DNA of 64,000 nt. It comes from Paludibacteraceae bacterium (GTDB lineage: Bacteria; Bacteroidota; Bacteroidia; Bacteroidales; Paludibacteraceae). The position numbers were made by a program, and so were the translations under genes. Below, piece after piece: positions 36,654 through 44,785 of the stretch. The stretch spans positions 55,631 to 119,630 of the forward strand of contig JAEEMG010000019.1 in NCBI GenBank assembly GCA_016283095.1, written 5' to 3'. A model generated the notes under the pieces. It ran no database searches and was not told the origin of the DNA. It saw only the letters and a program-made list of their open reading frames with translations. Positions within the stretch are counted from its first letter, which is position 1. Every line of letters starts with the position of its first letter.

Positions 36654-36968
36654 ATGTACGCAATAGTTGAGATTGCAGGACAGCAATTCAAGGTTGAGAA
36701 AGACCAGACATTGTTCGTTCACCACTTGGACGCTGAGCAGGGCGCTAAGATCGAGTTTGACAAGGTGTTGTTGATCGACAACAACGGTAGTGTAACTGTA
36801 GGAGCTCCTACAATTTCTGGTGCTAAGGTAGTAGCAGAGGTTGTTTCTCCACTAGTTAAGGGTGAGAAGGTTCTTGTATTCCACAAGAAGAGACGCAAAG
36901 GTTACCGCAAGTTGAACGGTCACCGTCAGCAGTTCACTCAGGTTAAGGTTAACGATGTTGTTGCATAA
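36654..36968 (+). CDS. rplU: 50S ribosomal protein L21
   Basis: 104-residue large-subunit protein. Full-length family match from [18 protein letters not shown] to the C-terminal [19 protein letters not shown] signature. It is followed 19 bases later by rpmA, the standard pairing. Confidence 0.97.
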   Translation: MYAIVEIAGQQFKVEKDQTLFVHHLDAEQGAKIEFDKVLLIDNNGSVTVGAPTISGAKVVAEVVSPLVKGEKVLVFHKKRRKGYRKLNGHRQQFTQVKVNDVVA

Positions 36969-36987
36969 TTAAGGAAAGGGTAAAGAA

Positions 36988-37257
36988 ATGGCACACAAAA
37001 AAGGTGTAGGTAGTTCTAAGAACGGACGTGAATCAGCAAGTAAGAGACTTGGTGTAAAGCTTTTCGGTGGTCAGTTTGCAAAGGCAGGCAACATCATCGT
37101 ACGTCAGAGAGGTACAGTTCATCACCCAGGTGATAACGTAGGTATGGGTAGCGACCATACATTGTTTGCTTTGGTTGACGGAATCGTTGTATTCCGCAAG
37201 AAGAAAGACAACAGATCTTTCGTTTCTGTTGAGGCTAAAGCAGTCGTAGCTGAATAA
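36988..37257 (+). CDS. rpmA: 50S ribosomal protein L27
   Basis: 89-residue large-subunit protein that reaches toward the peptidyl-transferase centre. Begins [16 protein letters not shown] and contains [17 protein letters not shown], both diagnostic. There is no N-terminal extension to be cleaved. A purine-rich aaggaaagg stretch lies ahead of the ATG. Same operon as rplU. Confidence 0.97.
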   Translation: MAHKKGVGSSKNGRESASKRLGVKLFGGQFAKAGNIIVRQRGTVHHPGDNVGMGSDHTLFALVDGIVVFRKKKDNRSFVSVEAKAVVAE

Positions 37258-37289
37258 CGAATTGTTTGTTCATAGCTTATAAATTTTGG

Positions 37290-37327
37290 GGCATCTCACA
37301 AATTATTTTGTGAGGTGTCTTTTTTTA
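37290..37327 (+). terminator. Rho-independent terminator after rpmA
   Basis: Stem GCATCTCACAAA / TTTGTGAGGTGTC with a 4-base loop, then a T-run, 33 bases after the rpmA stop. Confidence 0.88.
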
Positions 37328-37329
37328 TT

Positions 37330-37370
37330 AAGATGCGGAGTGGTTAGGAGTTCCGCCCTAAAAATTCTAA
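37330..37370. repeat. Degenerate copy of the intergenic repeat (GGAGTGGTTAG..TTCCGCCCTA)
   Basis: Resembles the clearer copy at 48533-48571 (GGAGTGGTTAGGGCG..CGCCCTTAA) but with a decayed left arm. Confidence 0.5.
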
Positions 37371-37452
37371 TACTATACATCTAAATTTAGACAAATTCTT
37401 ATATGAAGGAAAGTCATAAACTAGGACACAGCCATATTTAATCCTTTTTTTC

Positions 37453-37460
37453 TATATTTG
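37453..37460 (+). promoter_or_regulatory. Bacteroidota -7 promoter box (TATATTTG)
   Basis: Exact match. It overlaps a TTG at 37458 that could be mistaken for a start codon, so the real start of the next gene must be downstream. Confidence 0.65.
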
Positions 37461-37496
37461 CAAAAGAAACTTTCAAAAAAAGCAACCGGATTCTAT

Positions 37497-38072
37497 ATGG
37501 AACCATATGTTTTAACTCAAGATGACAAAGTCAAATTCGGAGGAATAAAAGGAGAAATAAGGTTTGTCTTTCTTTTATTCTTAATTCCATCCATCATTCT
37601 CCTTATCATTTTACTTATCACTCTTTCCCCGATACCACTATTTCTAAAAATTTGTCTGGGCGTATGTCCTGCTATTTTTTTTGCAGCCAAGCGTCTAACT
37701 TCCAAGGAGATAACAGAAGATTCCATATTACTAAAAATTGACGAATCAGGCATCGCATTTCGTCCAGATTCGAATGATACATATGCACTTATTGAATTTA
37801 AGGATTACGACTATCTCTCTACGTATCATCCAGCCCCAAACGGTCTCATAAAACTACGTTGGAAGGAGATAAGAAACATAAAAGTGAAAGCCGGACGATC
37901 TGTTGCAATAATGCAAATCAAAACGACAAGCAATACCTACTATTTTGATCTCGTTGAAAATGGAGCTGTCCGTTATTACACTTTCAGACACAAACTACGC
38001 AAGTTTGCCGACGACAAAAGCAAAATAAAATGTCCATTGACAACAATTGATTACGATTTTGGAATAGACTAA
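37497..38072 (+). CDS. Small membrane protein with two TM segments, function unknown
   Basis: 191 residues from the ATG at 37497 (MEPYVLTQDDKVKFGG). An upstream TTG in the same frame lies inside the -7 box and is rejected as start. Two adjacent membrane segments (FVFLLFLIPSIILLIILLITL and LFLKICLGVCPAIFFAA) are followed by a soluble domain of about 120 residues. That domain reads like a small beta-barrel or PH-like fold (LIKLRWKEIRNIKVKAGR..VAIMQIKTTSNTYYFDL). Two TMs plus such a domain resemble bacterial PH-domain membrane proteins, but I cannot assign a family. murB follows 46 bases later. Confidence 0.78.
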   Translation: MEPYVLTQDDKVKFGGIKGEIRFVFLLFLIPSIILLIILLITLSPIPLFLKICLGVCPAIFFAAKRLTSKEITEDSILLKIDESGIAFRPDSNDTYALIEFKDYDYLSTYHPAPNGLIKLRWKEIRNIKVKAGRSVAIMQIKTTSNTYYFDLVENGAVRYYTFRHKLRKFADDKSKIKCPLTTIDYDFGID

Positions 38073-38118
38073 AAACAGAGCTACTACAATAAAAGTTGAA
38101 TTTCAAAAAGACAAATAT

Positions 38119-39156
38119 ATGATCAGCATTAAAAAGAATTTTTCACTTAAAAACTATAATACTTTCGGTCTTGATCAACGTTGCAGTGAATTCATCGAAT
38201 ATGATGATGTTGCTGAACTTCAATCATTTATCAAAGATGGCAATATATCAGGTAAACGTCTGTTCCAACTTGGTAGCGGCAGCAACATCCTCCTTTGCGA
38301 CGATTTTGACGGCACTATGATGCACTCGCAAATCAAAGGGATTGAGATAGTGTATGAGGATGCTGAGTTTGTCGACGTGAAGGTCGGAGCCGGTGAGATC
38401 ATGGACGACTTCATCGCTTGGGCAGTGGAGAATGGATATTGTGGTGCTGAAAACCTCTCTATTATCCCTGGCACTGTCGGAGCATCAGCAGTCCAGAATG
38501 TCGGAGCATACGGTGTGGAGGCGAAAGATATAATCAAAGAGGTGGAAATGATAAAAATTGAAGACGGTAGCATCCACGTCTCCCCTAACGAAGATATTCA
38601 TTTCGGATACCGTCTCAGCCGATTCAAAGAGGATTGGAAAGATAAGTTTATCGTCACTCACGTCACATACAGATTAAAGAAACAGCCTGATTTCAAACTA
38701 AGTTACGGTGGTCTTTCTAAAGAACTAGAAGGCAAAGAGATCAATTTGAATTCCATCCGTGAAACCATCATCAGTATAAGAAACAATAAGTTACCAGAGG
38801 TTGGCAAAGTGGGAAGCGCAGGCAGTTTCTTCAAGAACCCCATCGTCGACAAATCAATTTACGACGAGATATGCCGACGCGAGAAAGCCCTTGACAAATC
38901 CGTACTCGTGCCTAAATACGACATTTCCGAGACAGAGGTGAAGATTCCTGCAGGATGGATGATCGAGCATTGTGGATGGAAAGGTCAAAGCCACAACGGA
39001 GCTGGTGTTTGGCACAAACAGGCTCTTATCCTCGTCAACAATGGAAATGCGAAAAGCAGGGACATCATTGAATTAGCAAACACAATCCAAGTCGACGTAT
39101 GGAGCAGATTCGGCATCAAGATTGAACCTGAAGTGATATACATCAACAATCTGTAA
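38119..39156 (+). CDS. murB: UDP-N-acetylenolpyruvoylglucosamine reductase
   Basis: FAD enzyme that reduces enolpyruvyl-UDP-GlcNAc to UDP-MurNAc in peptidoglycan synthesis in the cytosol. 345 residues, the length of type I MurB. Visible motifs: LGSGSNILLCDDFDG (FAD site), IPGTVGASAVQNVGAYGVE, the GSAGSFFKNP loop carrying the catalytic Ser, AGWMIEHCGWKGQ, and EPEVIYI with the conserved Glu near the C-terminus. The ATG starts right after a short gap from the membrane-protein gene, and the next gene begins 15 bases after its stop, suggesting an operon. Confidence 0.96.
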   Translation: MISIKKNFSLKNYNTFGLDQRCSEFIEYDDVAELQSFIKDGNISGKRLFQLGSGSNILLCDDFDGTMMHSQIKGIEIVYEDAEFVDVKVGAGEIMDDFIAWAVENGYCGAENLSIIPGTVGASAVQNVGAYGVEAKDIIKEVEMIKIEDGSIHVSPNEDIHFGYRLSRFKEDWKDKFIVTHVTYRLKKQPDFKLSYGGLSKELEGKEINLNSIRETIISIRNNKLPEVGKVGSAGSFFKNPIVDKSIYDEICRREKALDKSVLVPKYDISETEVKIPAGWMIEHCGWKGQSHNGAGVWHKQALILVNNGNAKSRDIIELANTIQVDVWSRFGIKIEPEVIYINNL

Positions 39157-39171
39157 CTCAATATTTTGCAT

Positions 39172-40977
39172 ATGAGCAAACTCAAATCTTTATTTTCTAA
39201 AGTCCCTGTTTTTTTGAATAGAATAAAGCTCTACCCTGTGGAGCTTTGTATGACTTTGTTTTTATTCATCTCTGTTGTTATCATCTTTGAGGCAATATCC
39301 ATTGCAGACGACGAATCAAAAATTTCACCGTACGCCAATTTTTTTTATTCAATATGGACATTTGCTGTTTTGCCGTTTATCACAACAATCATCATTCGTT
39401 GCGACTGGAAAAACCGGACTAAAAGCGACATCGCAAAATATGCGTATTGGGCAAGCGGTCTGCTCCTTCTTCTCCCTGGATTTATTTTTCCCAAATACGA
39501 AATGAGCGAAGAAATAATATTTGGGACATATCTTCTTGCTTTTGGACTTCTGATTTCAAGTGGTTTTTACTGGGACAACCGTAAATACGCTTACAATGGA
39601 AGCCAGATATTTCACCAACTGTGTTCATCCATAATCATAAGCGGAATATTGGTTCTTGCCTACTATGCTGTGGCAGGCACGATAACCTATCTTTTCCTTC
39701 CCTCACAATCCGTAGAAGAGTATTTTATCGTCCGCTGTCTGTTGTTATACGGAGGTTTGTTTATAGTTATCATATTCTTCCCTCTATTGTTGACACACAA
39801 GCTGTCTGTCGTCAGAGAGCAGAAGGAAGAAACGATTTCCAAAGTGCTCGATTTCTGTGCCAATTACATTCTTATCCCATTCCTCATAATCTACACAGTC
39901 ATTCTTTACGCATACGCATGTGAGATATTGATTTTATGGAATCTGCCCAAAGGAATGGTCGGATGGATGGTGATGGGATATATTTTCCTGGCATTTATCG
40001 GACATGCATTACAGAGAATCATCAGCAACAAAAGGTTTGAGCCATTTTTCCGTTATCTTCCATACATTTCCATCGTTCCACTGGCACTGTTCTGGGTAGG
40101 ATTATGCCGACGATTGTCCGACTACGGTTTGACGGAAAGCCGAATCTACATCTTGACATTCGGCGTCTCGGCAACTCTTTTCATGATCTTTCTTCTATTC
40201 AAAAAGACAAACCATTATCTGCTAATGGCAGGTATAGTCGGAGCAATCATCGTATTTTTAGCATACATTCCTTGGACAAACGCCACACGTTTGGCTGCAT
40301 TCAGCCAATTATCTACAGTCAACAAATATGTCAAGAAATACGACCTGTTAAAAGACGACCAGCGTCATTTCAAAGATTTCAGTGATTGGTGTGCGGATGC
40401 CACAGCAGATACCTCAGAAGTGTTACGATTCATATCCGCTTATGAATATCTAGGCAAAGGTTACGTAGAAAAGAAAGTGGAAAAAGATATCCAATACGAC
40501 TCTATATATTCAATCTACGGAAGCATTCCGAATGAAATCAAGGAAAAATATAGCAAAGACAGATTAGGTAATTATAGCTATAAAACCGCTAATGAGAAGA
40601 GATGGATACACCACAAGAAGAAGTCATACCCTATTGACATAAAATGTTATCCGTTCTTATGTAAATTAGAAACGTATTATGGAGCAATAGAAGGTGATAA
40701 GTATGGAAATTTCATAAACATATATGATGGAGACAGAATGATTTTTTCTATAAACTGGGAGCAACATATCCGCAATAATCTTACGACGCTTCTTCAAGAC
40801 TCTATACCATTGGAGAAAGAAGATCAGTTTTTCACATTCAGAAACGACTCCATATTGATTGTTATAGACGAATTTCATTTCACAAAAGAAGACGACAAGC
40901 TCTACAGTTTTACCTTTGAAAACATGCTGATATTCTCAAAGTATCCATTGAAAGATTTAGAAATCAAAGACAAATAA
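39172..40977 (+). CDS. DUF4153-type multispanning membrane protein
   Basis: 601 residues from the ATG at 39172 (MSKLKSLFSKVP); a TTG six bases upstream could add two residues but is less likely. The first 370 residues hold about ten or eleven hydrophobic segments (for example LELCMTLFLF-like, FAVLPFITTIIIR, IIISGILVLAYYAVAG, MVGWMVMGYIFLAFIGH, LLMAGIVGAIIVFLAYIP). Residues about 375-601 are soluble. The arrangement fits the DUF4153 family. Inner-membrane location is inferred; the role is unknown. Close spacing to murB suggests cotranscription. Confidence 0.8.
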   Translation: MSKLKSLFSKVPVFLNRIKLYPVELCMTLFLFISVVIIFEAISIADDESKISPYANFFYSIWTFAVLPFITTIIIRCDWKNRTKSDIAKYAYWASGLLLLLPGFIFPKYEMSEEIIFGTYLLAFGLLISSGFYWDNRKYAYNGSQIFHQLCSSIIISGILVLAYYAVAGTITYLFLPSQSVEEYFIVRCLLLYGGLFIVIIFFPLLLTHKLSVVREQKEETISKVLDFCANYILIPFLIIYTVILYAYACEILILWNLPKGMVGWMVMGYIFLAFIGHALQRIISNKRFEPFFRYLPYISIVPLALFWVGLCRRLSDYGLTESRIYILTFGVSATLFMIFLLFKKTNHYLLMAGIVGAIIVFLAYIPWTNATRLAAFSQLSTVNKYVKKYDLLKDDQRHFKDFSDWCADATADTSEVLRFISAYEYLGKGYVEKKVEKDIQYDSIYSIYGSIPNEIKEKYSKDRLGNYSYKTANEKRWIHHKKKSYPIDIKCYPFLCKLETYYGAIEGDKYGNFINIYDGDRMIFSINWEQHIRNNLTTLLQDSIPLEKEDQFFTFRNDSILIVIDEFHFTKEDDKLYSFTFENMLIFSKYPLKDLEIKDK

Positions 40978-40980
40978 TAC

Positions 40981-41130
40981 AGAAGGGGCGACCACAAGAG
41001 ATCGCCCCTACGAACGTTCGAAATCTAAATGGCATTATCTATAACCTCTAACGAGGTAAAAATGAATCCGTCATCATATTTTTCAACCAATATGTAACGC
41101 CTACGGCGTAATTGGGGGTATCTGTGGAGA
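40981..41130. repeat. Palindromic intergenic repeat cluster
   Basis: Three small inverted repeats in a row: AGGGGCGA / TCGCCCCT (40985-41010), CCTC / GAGG near 41,046, and ACGCC / GGCGT near 41,100. They have no coding potential and resemble REP-like elements. The copies elsewhere in the window share the GGGCG/CGCCC core. Confidence 0.55.
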
Positions 41131-41138
41131 CGCAATAC

Positions 41139-41168
41139 AAAAAAAGAGACGCCGCAATGCGACGTCTC
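41139..41168 (-). terminator. Rho-independent terminator after the esterase gene
   Basis: On the minus strand the stem GAGACGTCGCA / GCGGCGTCTC (with one mismatch) is followed by a T-run, 25 bases past the stop at 41193. Confidence 0.85.
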
Positions 41169-41192
41169 AACAGATTTATTTTCTGCAGTGAT

Positions 41193-42992
41193 TTATTCTC
41201 TCACCAACAACGTATAATTCTTGCCTTTTGAATTTCTCAAAATATAGAATCCGCTCTTCAAGCTGTTTTTATAAGAATTATGCGAGACGGTGATTTTCTT
41301 GACAAATCTGCCAGCGATGTCATACACATTATACTCATCATCTGGAATCAAACCGTTCTCAGCGGAAATAGACTCAACACCAGTCGGGTTGACACATCTG
41401 AATGTGAAGCAGTCGAGGTCTACCCAGTCTCCTGTGATTTCGACTTTCAGCACATGAGTTCCCTTAGTCAACTTGTTCAACTTAGTCTCCACAACCTCAA
41501 AAGTATTCCAGTCACCTGTGTTTGGAACATTCACGAATCCTCCAGGAGTACCGTCGTCGCCAGGAACTATAAAATTATTATCCAAATAGAATGTGAACGC
41601 TGCACCGTTTGCTCCAGAGGCGACTCTCGACTCTACGATATACTCGTCTTCATACTGAATATCAACCGTATACTCAAGCCATTCGCCTGTCTGAGTGTAG
41701 CCGACAGCAGTCGCACTCATATCCACTCCCTCATTACGCGTTGTTCCATTACGATTCTCCTCATCATTATCGTGGTAAGCATTACCCTCGCCTCCATTAT
41801 CAAACTCCTCTGCTTCAATCTTTCCAGGAATCTTAAAAGGAACACCGTTGAATGGAGTCTGAGGCATAAAGATAGTCACCTCCTTCTTGGAAGTTGTATA
41901 CTCCTTGTTATTATTGTCGTAAGCCACAGCCCAAATAGTGTGTGTACCCTCCGACACATTATCCCATACATACTTAGTCTCACCACTCACAAGTTTCTGT
42001 CCATCAGCATAGATTTCAATCGACTTGGTATTCTCAATATCATTGTTGACAATAATCTCAATCTCTCCTGGTTCAGACTCCTTATTGATAAAAGTCTCTA
42101 TTTTGATGCCTGCCTGAGGATTTGCACCACCGTTCTTTTCCAAAATTTCAAGCATCTTCTCTGCATATCTCTTACCCAAAAGTTTGTAGCCAGCCACAGT
42201 GAAGTGGTATTCGTCACTAGCCGCCTCACAACCTTCAGCAGAGATGACGTAAGAGTTAGGAATCACACTTGGCACTTTTCTGACAACAGTGTTATGACCA
42301 CTACATGGACCTGAGTAACGAACCTCACCAACCAACAAAGGAACGTCAGCTCCATTCAGACCAAGATCATCCAGCATATTCTGGTAAACCTCTTTCAAAT
42401 TATTAGGCCAGCTTTGATCTCCTGTATTTGTCTCACCCTGATGCACCAAGATTCCCTTGATCACACCAACCTTCTGAGCCTCCTTAGCCACCTCAATAAT
42501 ACGTCCATAAGGATTGCTTCCATAAGATTTTGCATAATCCTGTAGCCAACTTGCAGCAGAGCTCAAATAACTCTGATATTTAGTTTTACGGAAGGCATCA
42601 ATACTAGCTCCACCAATTGCGACGTCGACAACACCGACTTTTATGCTTGGATCAAGTTTTTCCACCAAAGTACGTCCGAAATAGTCTACAGGTCCGAAGC
42701 CACTATTATTCCAGTGGAAACAACGAGCCAATGGCGGAACAGCAGTATACTCACCGCATTTTTTTTTGCCACACTGAGAACAGTTGTCAGCAGTGTAGAA
42801 CATTCTGAATCTCTCGTCGACTCCCTGTTTCTCACTGTCAGGCACAGTGGCATTACCCTCCATGTTCGACTGTCCCCAACATATATAGATATGATAATTA
42901 GGATCTGGTTCGGCAATAGCCAAAGAAGAAGCCCCTACCAAGCACAGAGAAAGAGCCATGCGTAAATAATGAAGTAAAAATGTGTGTTTCAT
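41193..42992 (-). CDS. Secreted CE6/SASA-type carbohydrate esterase with CBM6 and T9SS tag
   Basis: 599 residues from the ATG at 42992 (MKHTFLLHYLRMALSLCLVG), which gives a clean signal peptide. The frame stays open to 43112, but a -7 box at 43028-43021 puts transcription start after those codons. The catalytic domain (about 30-300) is SGNH-type: GQSNMEG (40-46, nucleophile Ser42), a conserved HQGETN block, and a C-terminal DEYHFT that holds the catalytic His. This fits family 6 acetylxylan esterases. An Ig-like linker domain follows. Next is a CBM6-like domain (about 370-505: PFKIPGKIEAEEFDNGG, NGTTRNEGVDM, GEWLEYTVDI). The end (YNVYDIAGRFVKK..SGFYILR) is a type A T9SS sorting tag. Probable role: deacetylating plant xylan outside the cell. 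Confidence 0.88.
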   Translation of the reverse strand: MKHTFLLHYLRMALSLCLVGASSLAIAEPDPNYHIYICWGQSNMEGNATVPDSEKQGVDERFRMFYTADNCSQCGKKKCGEYTAVPPLARCFHWNNSGFGPVDYFGRTLVEKLDPSIKVGVVDVAIGGASIDAFRKTKYQSYLSSAASWLQDYAKSYGSNPYGRIIEVAKEAQKVGVIKGILVHQGETNTGDQSWPNNLKEVYQNMLDDLGLNGADVPLLVGEVRYSGPCSGHNTVVRKVPSVIPNSYVISAEGCEAASDEYHFTVAGYKLLGKRYAEKMLEILEKNGGANPQAGIKIETFINKESEPGEIEIIVNNDIENTKSIEIYADGQKLVSGETKYVWDNVSEGTHTIWAVAYDNNNKEYTTSKKEVTIFMPQTPFNGVPFKIPGKIEAEEFDNGGEGNAYHDNDEENRNGTTRNEGVDMSATAVGYTQTGEWLEYTVDIQYEDEYIVESRVASGANGAAFTFYLDNNFIVPGDDGTPGGFVNVPNTGDWNTFEVVETKLNKLTKGTHVLKVEITGDWVDLDCFTFRCVNPTGVESISAENGLIPDDEYNVYDIAGRFVKKITVSHNSYKNSLKSGFYILRNSKGKNYTLLVRE

Positions 42993-43020
42993 GTCGTAAA
43001 AAGTTTTCAAATTCATACAA

Positions 43021-43028
43021 CAAATATA
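43021..43028 (-). promoter_or_regulatory. Bacteroidota -7 promoter box (TATATTTG) for the esterase gene
   Basis: Exact match on the minus strand, 28 bases before the chosen ATG at 42992. It rules out the start codons further upstream. Confidence 0.65.
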
Positions 43029-43153
43029 AAAAGTAAAATCAGCAATACATTTTAAAGAGCCAATAAAATGACAAAAAGGGAAAAATGACACCGATAATGG
43101 GAATAATAGCATTGATAAAAGACGGTGGAAAGGGGAATTTTTACAAATTTCAC

Positions 43154-43190
43154 TTTGTCTTACCAGATTAAATTGCCATATTTACAACCG
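43154..43190 (+). promoter_or_regulatory. Promoter with TTTGTC, 19-base spacer, TATTTAC
   Basis: TTTGTC (43154-43159) and TATTTACAACCG (from 43179) are separated by 19 bases. The same two boxes with the same spacing occur upstream of purA. It points toward the membrane-protein gene that starts at 43245. Confidence 0.5.
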
Positions 43191-43244
43191 GTTTTACGAA
43201 AAAGAAAAAAAACTTCGTCTTCACTATGAAAAATTCAAAACTCT

Positions 43245-43978
43245 ATGAAATCCACTAATATAATATCATACATAGGTCTGACTTTATTTACCGCCTACGC
43301 CATCTTCTATTGGATATCACCGAACATGGCAGATCTAACGCTATTCTTTGTTTGTACACATTCGGTGTTTTTTTTCTGTTCCTATTGGCGAGTTGCGGTT
43401 TTATACTCAAATCATGTATAAAAGCCTTTTCGGATAAGGAAAACATACATTATAGGATCTGTGCAATCTGGACAGCATTACTGATCATATTTTGGATCCT
43501 CATTCCAAGTGGAGATTGTGATCCGTATATACAAGAAGAGTATTATGAAAGTCACAAAGATGAAATTTGGGAAACAGCTCATCAAATAGATAAAATATGT
43601 AAAGACAAGTGTCAAGTACACATAAGTGAAGGCAAATCATATACAGAATTTTCTAAATATCATCCTGACTGTCTGTCCCTATCCGAATTTGACCAAATCA
43701 AAAAATTGATTGACGACGCCGATTTTGAATTCGTCTCATATTCAGACAGCATATGTGAATTTGGATTCAGAAGAAAGGGGTTAGGATTATACCGTTATAC
43801 ATTAGGGCTTCATGGCCAAAAAATAGAAGACGAGTATTCACGTATAATCTACAATGATTCCGTCGCCTTCGTGTATGAAGCAGGAGCAATTGGTAGCAAT
43901 TTCTATCCTAATAAAGAAGAATACCTAAAAAGCAAAGGAAGAACGAGTGAATATTGCCATAAAGTTCACGTTCCTTGA
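43245..43978 (+). pseudogene. Three-TM membrane protein interrupted by a frameshift at an 8-T run
   Basis: An ATG at 43245 opens a frame that reads MKSTNIISYIGLTLFTAYAI and two likely TM segments, then stops at 43419-43421. A second frame carries the rest (LFLLASCGFILKSC, a third TM at ICAIWTALLIIFWILI, then about 150 soluble residues with several Cys) to 43978. The frames would join at T43368-T43375 if one T were added, giving about 244 residues. Alternatively translation starts at a TTG at 43310 and yields 222 residues without the first TM. The ATG-led reading is preferred because it has a promoter and a proper N-terminus. No family is recognised. The frameshift may be a sequencing error, a mutation or a phase-variable tract. 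Confidence 0.6.
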
Positions 43979-44129
43979 ATGGATTAAATAAAACATATTT
44001 CGGGAAGAATTCTTTACTGTTTAACCAGCCAAATGTTGAAAAAGACGAAACCATGACATATGAGAACAGCAATCTGTAAAGCACAAACACAACTACAAAA
44101 AAAGAAATTATCAGCAATGATTTTTTCAT
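43908..44129 (-). CDS. Small membrane protein, 73 aa
   Basis: Starts MKKSLLIISFFVVVFVLYRL, a strong N-terminal membrane segment, and ends with another hydrophobic stretch (SFFLCFLGILLY). A -7 box TAATTTTG sits at 44178-44171 on the same strand, 42 bases before the ATG, which supports a real gene. It converges with the preceding membrane-protein gene and overlaps its 3' end by 71 bases. No family is recognised. The strong Lys-hydrophobic start and promoter argue against a chance frame. Confidence 0.55.
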   Translation of the reverse strand: MKKSLLIISFFVVVFVLYRLLFSYVMVSSFSTFGWLNSKEFFPKYVLFNPFKERELYGNIHSFFLCFLGILLY

Positions 44130-44449
44130 GTCACAACCTAAAAGAATTAGTCTTTTTTATTTCGACGGTGCAAAATTAATGTTTTTAAATAATTTACAAC
44201 ACTTCGTTTCGCTCTTTCTCGCTCGTGCTTACGCACTGGGGCAAGGACGTTCCGCCCTTTGCAATCCTCGTCACTCTCGCCTTCCGTGAAAAAGATGATT
44301 CTCAGGTTGTAGTTTTTTGAATGAATGCTATACAATTCATCTCACGTTAAATTAAAATCAAACAGATTTTCATTTGAATTAGAACAATTCACAAAACAAA
44401 ATCATATATTTGCAATTGAGTATATTTTATCAATAAAGCACAAATATAG
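44130..44449. promoter_or_regulatory. Divergent intergenic region with repeat copy and two promoters
   Basis: This 320-base gap contains the -7 box for the 73-aa gene (44178-44171, minus). A copy of the intergenic repeat lies at 44234-44275 (GGGGCAAGGACGTTCCGCC..TTTGCAATCCTC), embedded in a GC-richer patch. The -7 box for hipB is at 44405-44412 (TATATTTG, plus). Confidence 0.55.
44405..44412 (+). promoter_or_regulatory. Bacteroidota -7 promoter box (TATATTTG) for hipB-hipA
   Basis: Exact match 38 bases before the hipB start. HipB-type antitoxins bind near their own promoter; no clear operator palindrome was identified. Confidence 0.6.
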
Positions 44450-44785
44450 ATGGTTATGGATAATATGTTATCAGTTTTGGACAATTACACTCTCGACAAC
44501 ATTGATGACATTGCTATTACGTTGGCTCAAGATTTCCGCAAACGTCGTATAGAAAAGAATATGACGCGAGAAGAAATTGCAAAGAAATCTGGTGTGGCAG
44601 TGAGCAACATTGTCAGATTTGAACAAAAAGGTCTCATTTCATTAAAAAACCTTATTGGCATCGCAATCGCAATGGAATACACGTCCGAAGTGAAAAACAT
44701 ATTTGCAGAGCCCAAATATTCAACCATAGAAGAATTAACCCAAATACGCAGAAACACAGGAAAAACAAGAGCCCATAAGCAATGA
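44450..44785 (+). CDS. hipB: HipB-like antitoxin, XRE-family DNA-binding protein
   Basis: 111 residues. A helix-turn-helix of the Cro/CI type spans about residues 28-75 (RKRRIEKNMTREEIAKKSGV, then AVSNIVRFEQKGLISLKNL). The C-terminal tail is basic and Lys/Arg-rich. It precedes hipA with a 4-base ATGA overlap, the usual antitoxin-toxin arrangement. By family knowledge it represses its own operon and inhibits HipA. An in-frame ATG two codons downstream is an alternative start. Confidence 0.87.
   Translation: MVMDNMLSVLDNYTLDNIDDIAITLAQDFRKRRIEKNMTREEIAKKSGVAVSNIVRFEQKGLISLKNLIGIAIAMEYTSEVKNIFAEPKYSTIEELTQIRRNTGKTRAHKQ

Noticed and set aside
41280..42314. 344-codon plus-strand frame
   Set aside because: Antisense of the esterase gene, which has clear catalytic and binding motifs.
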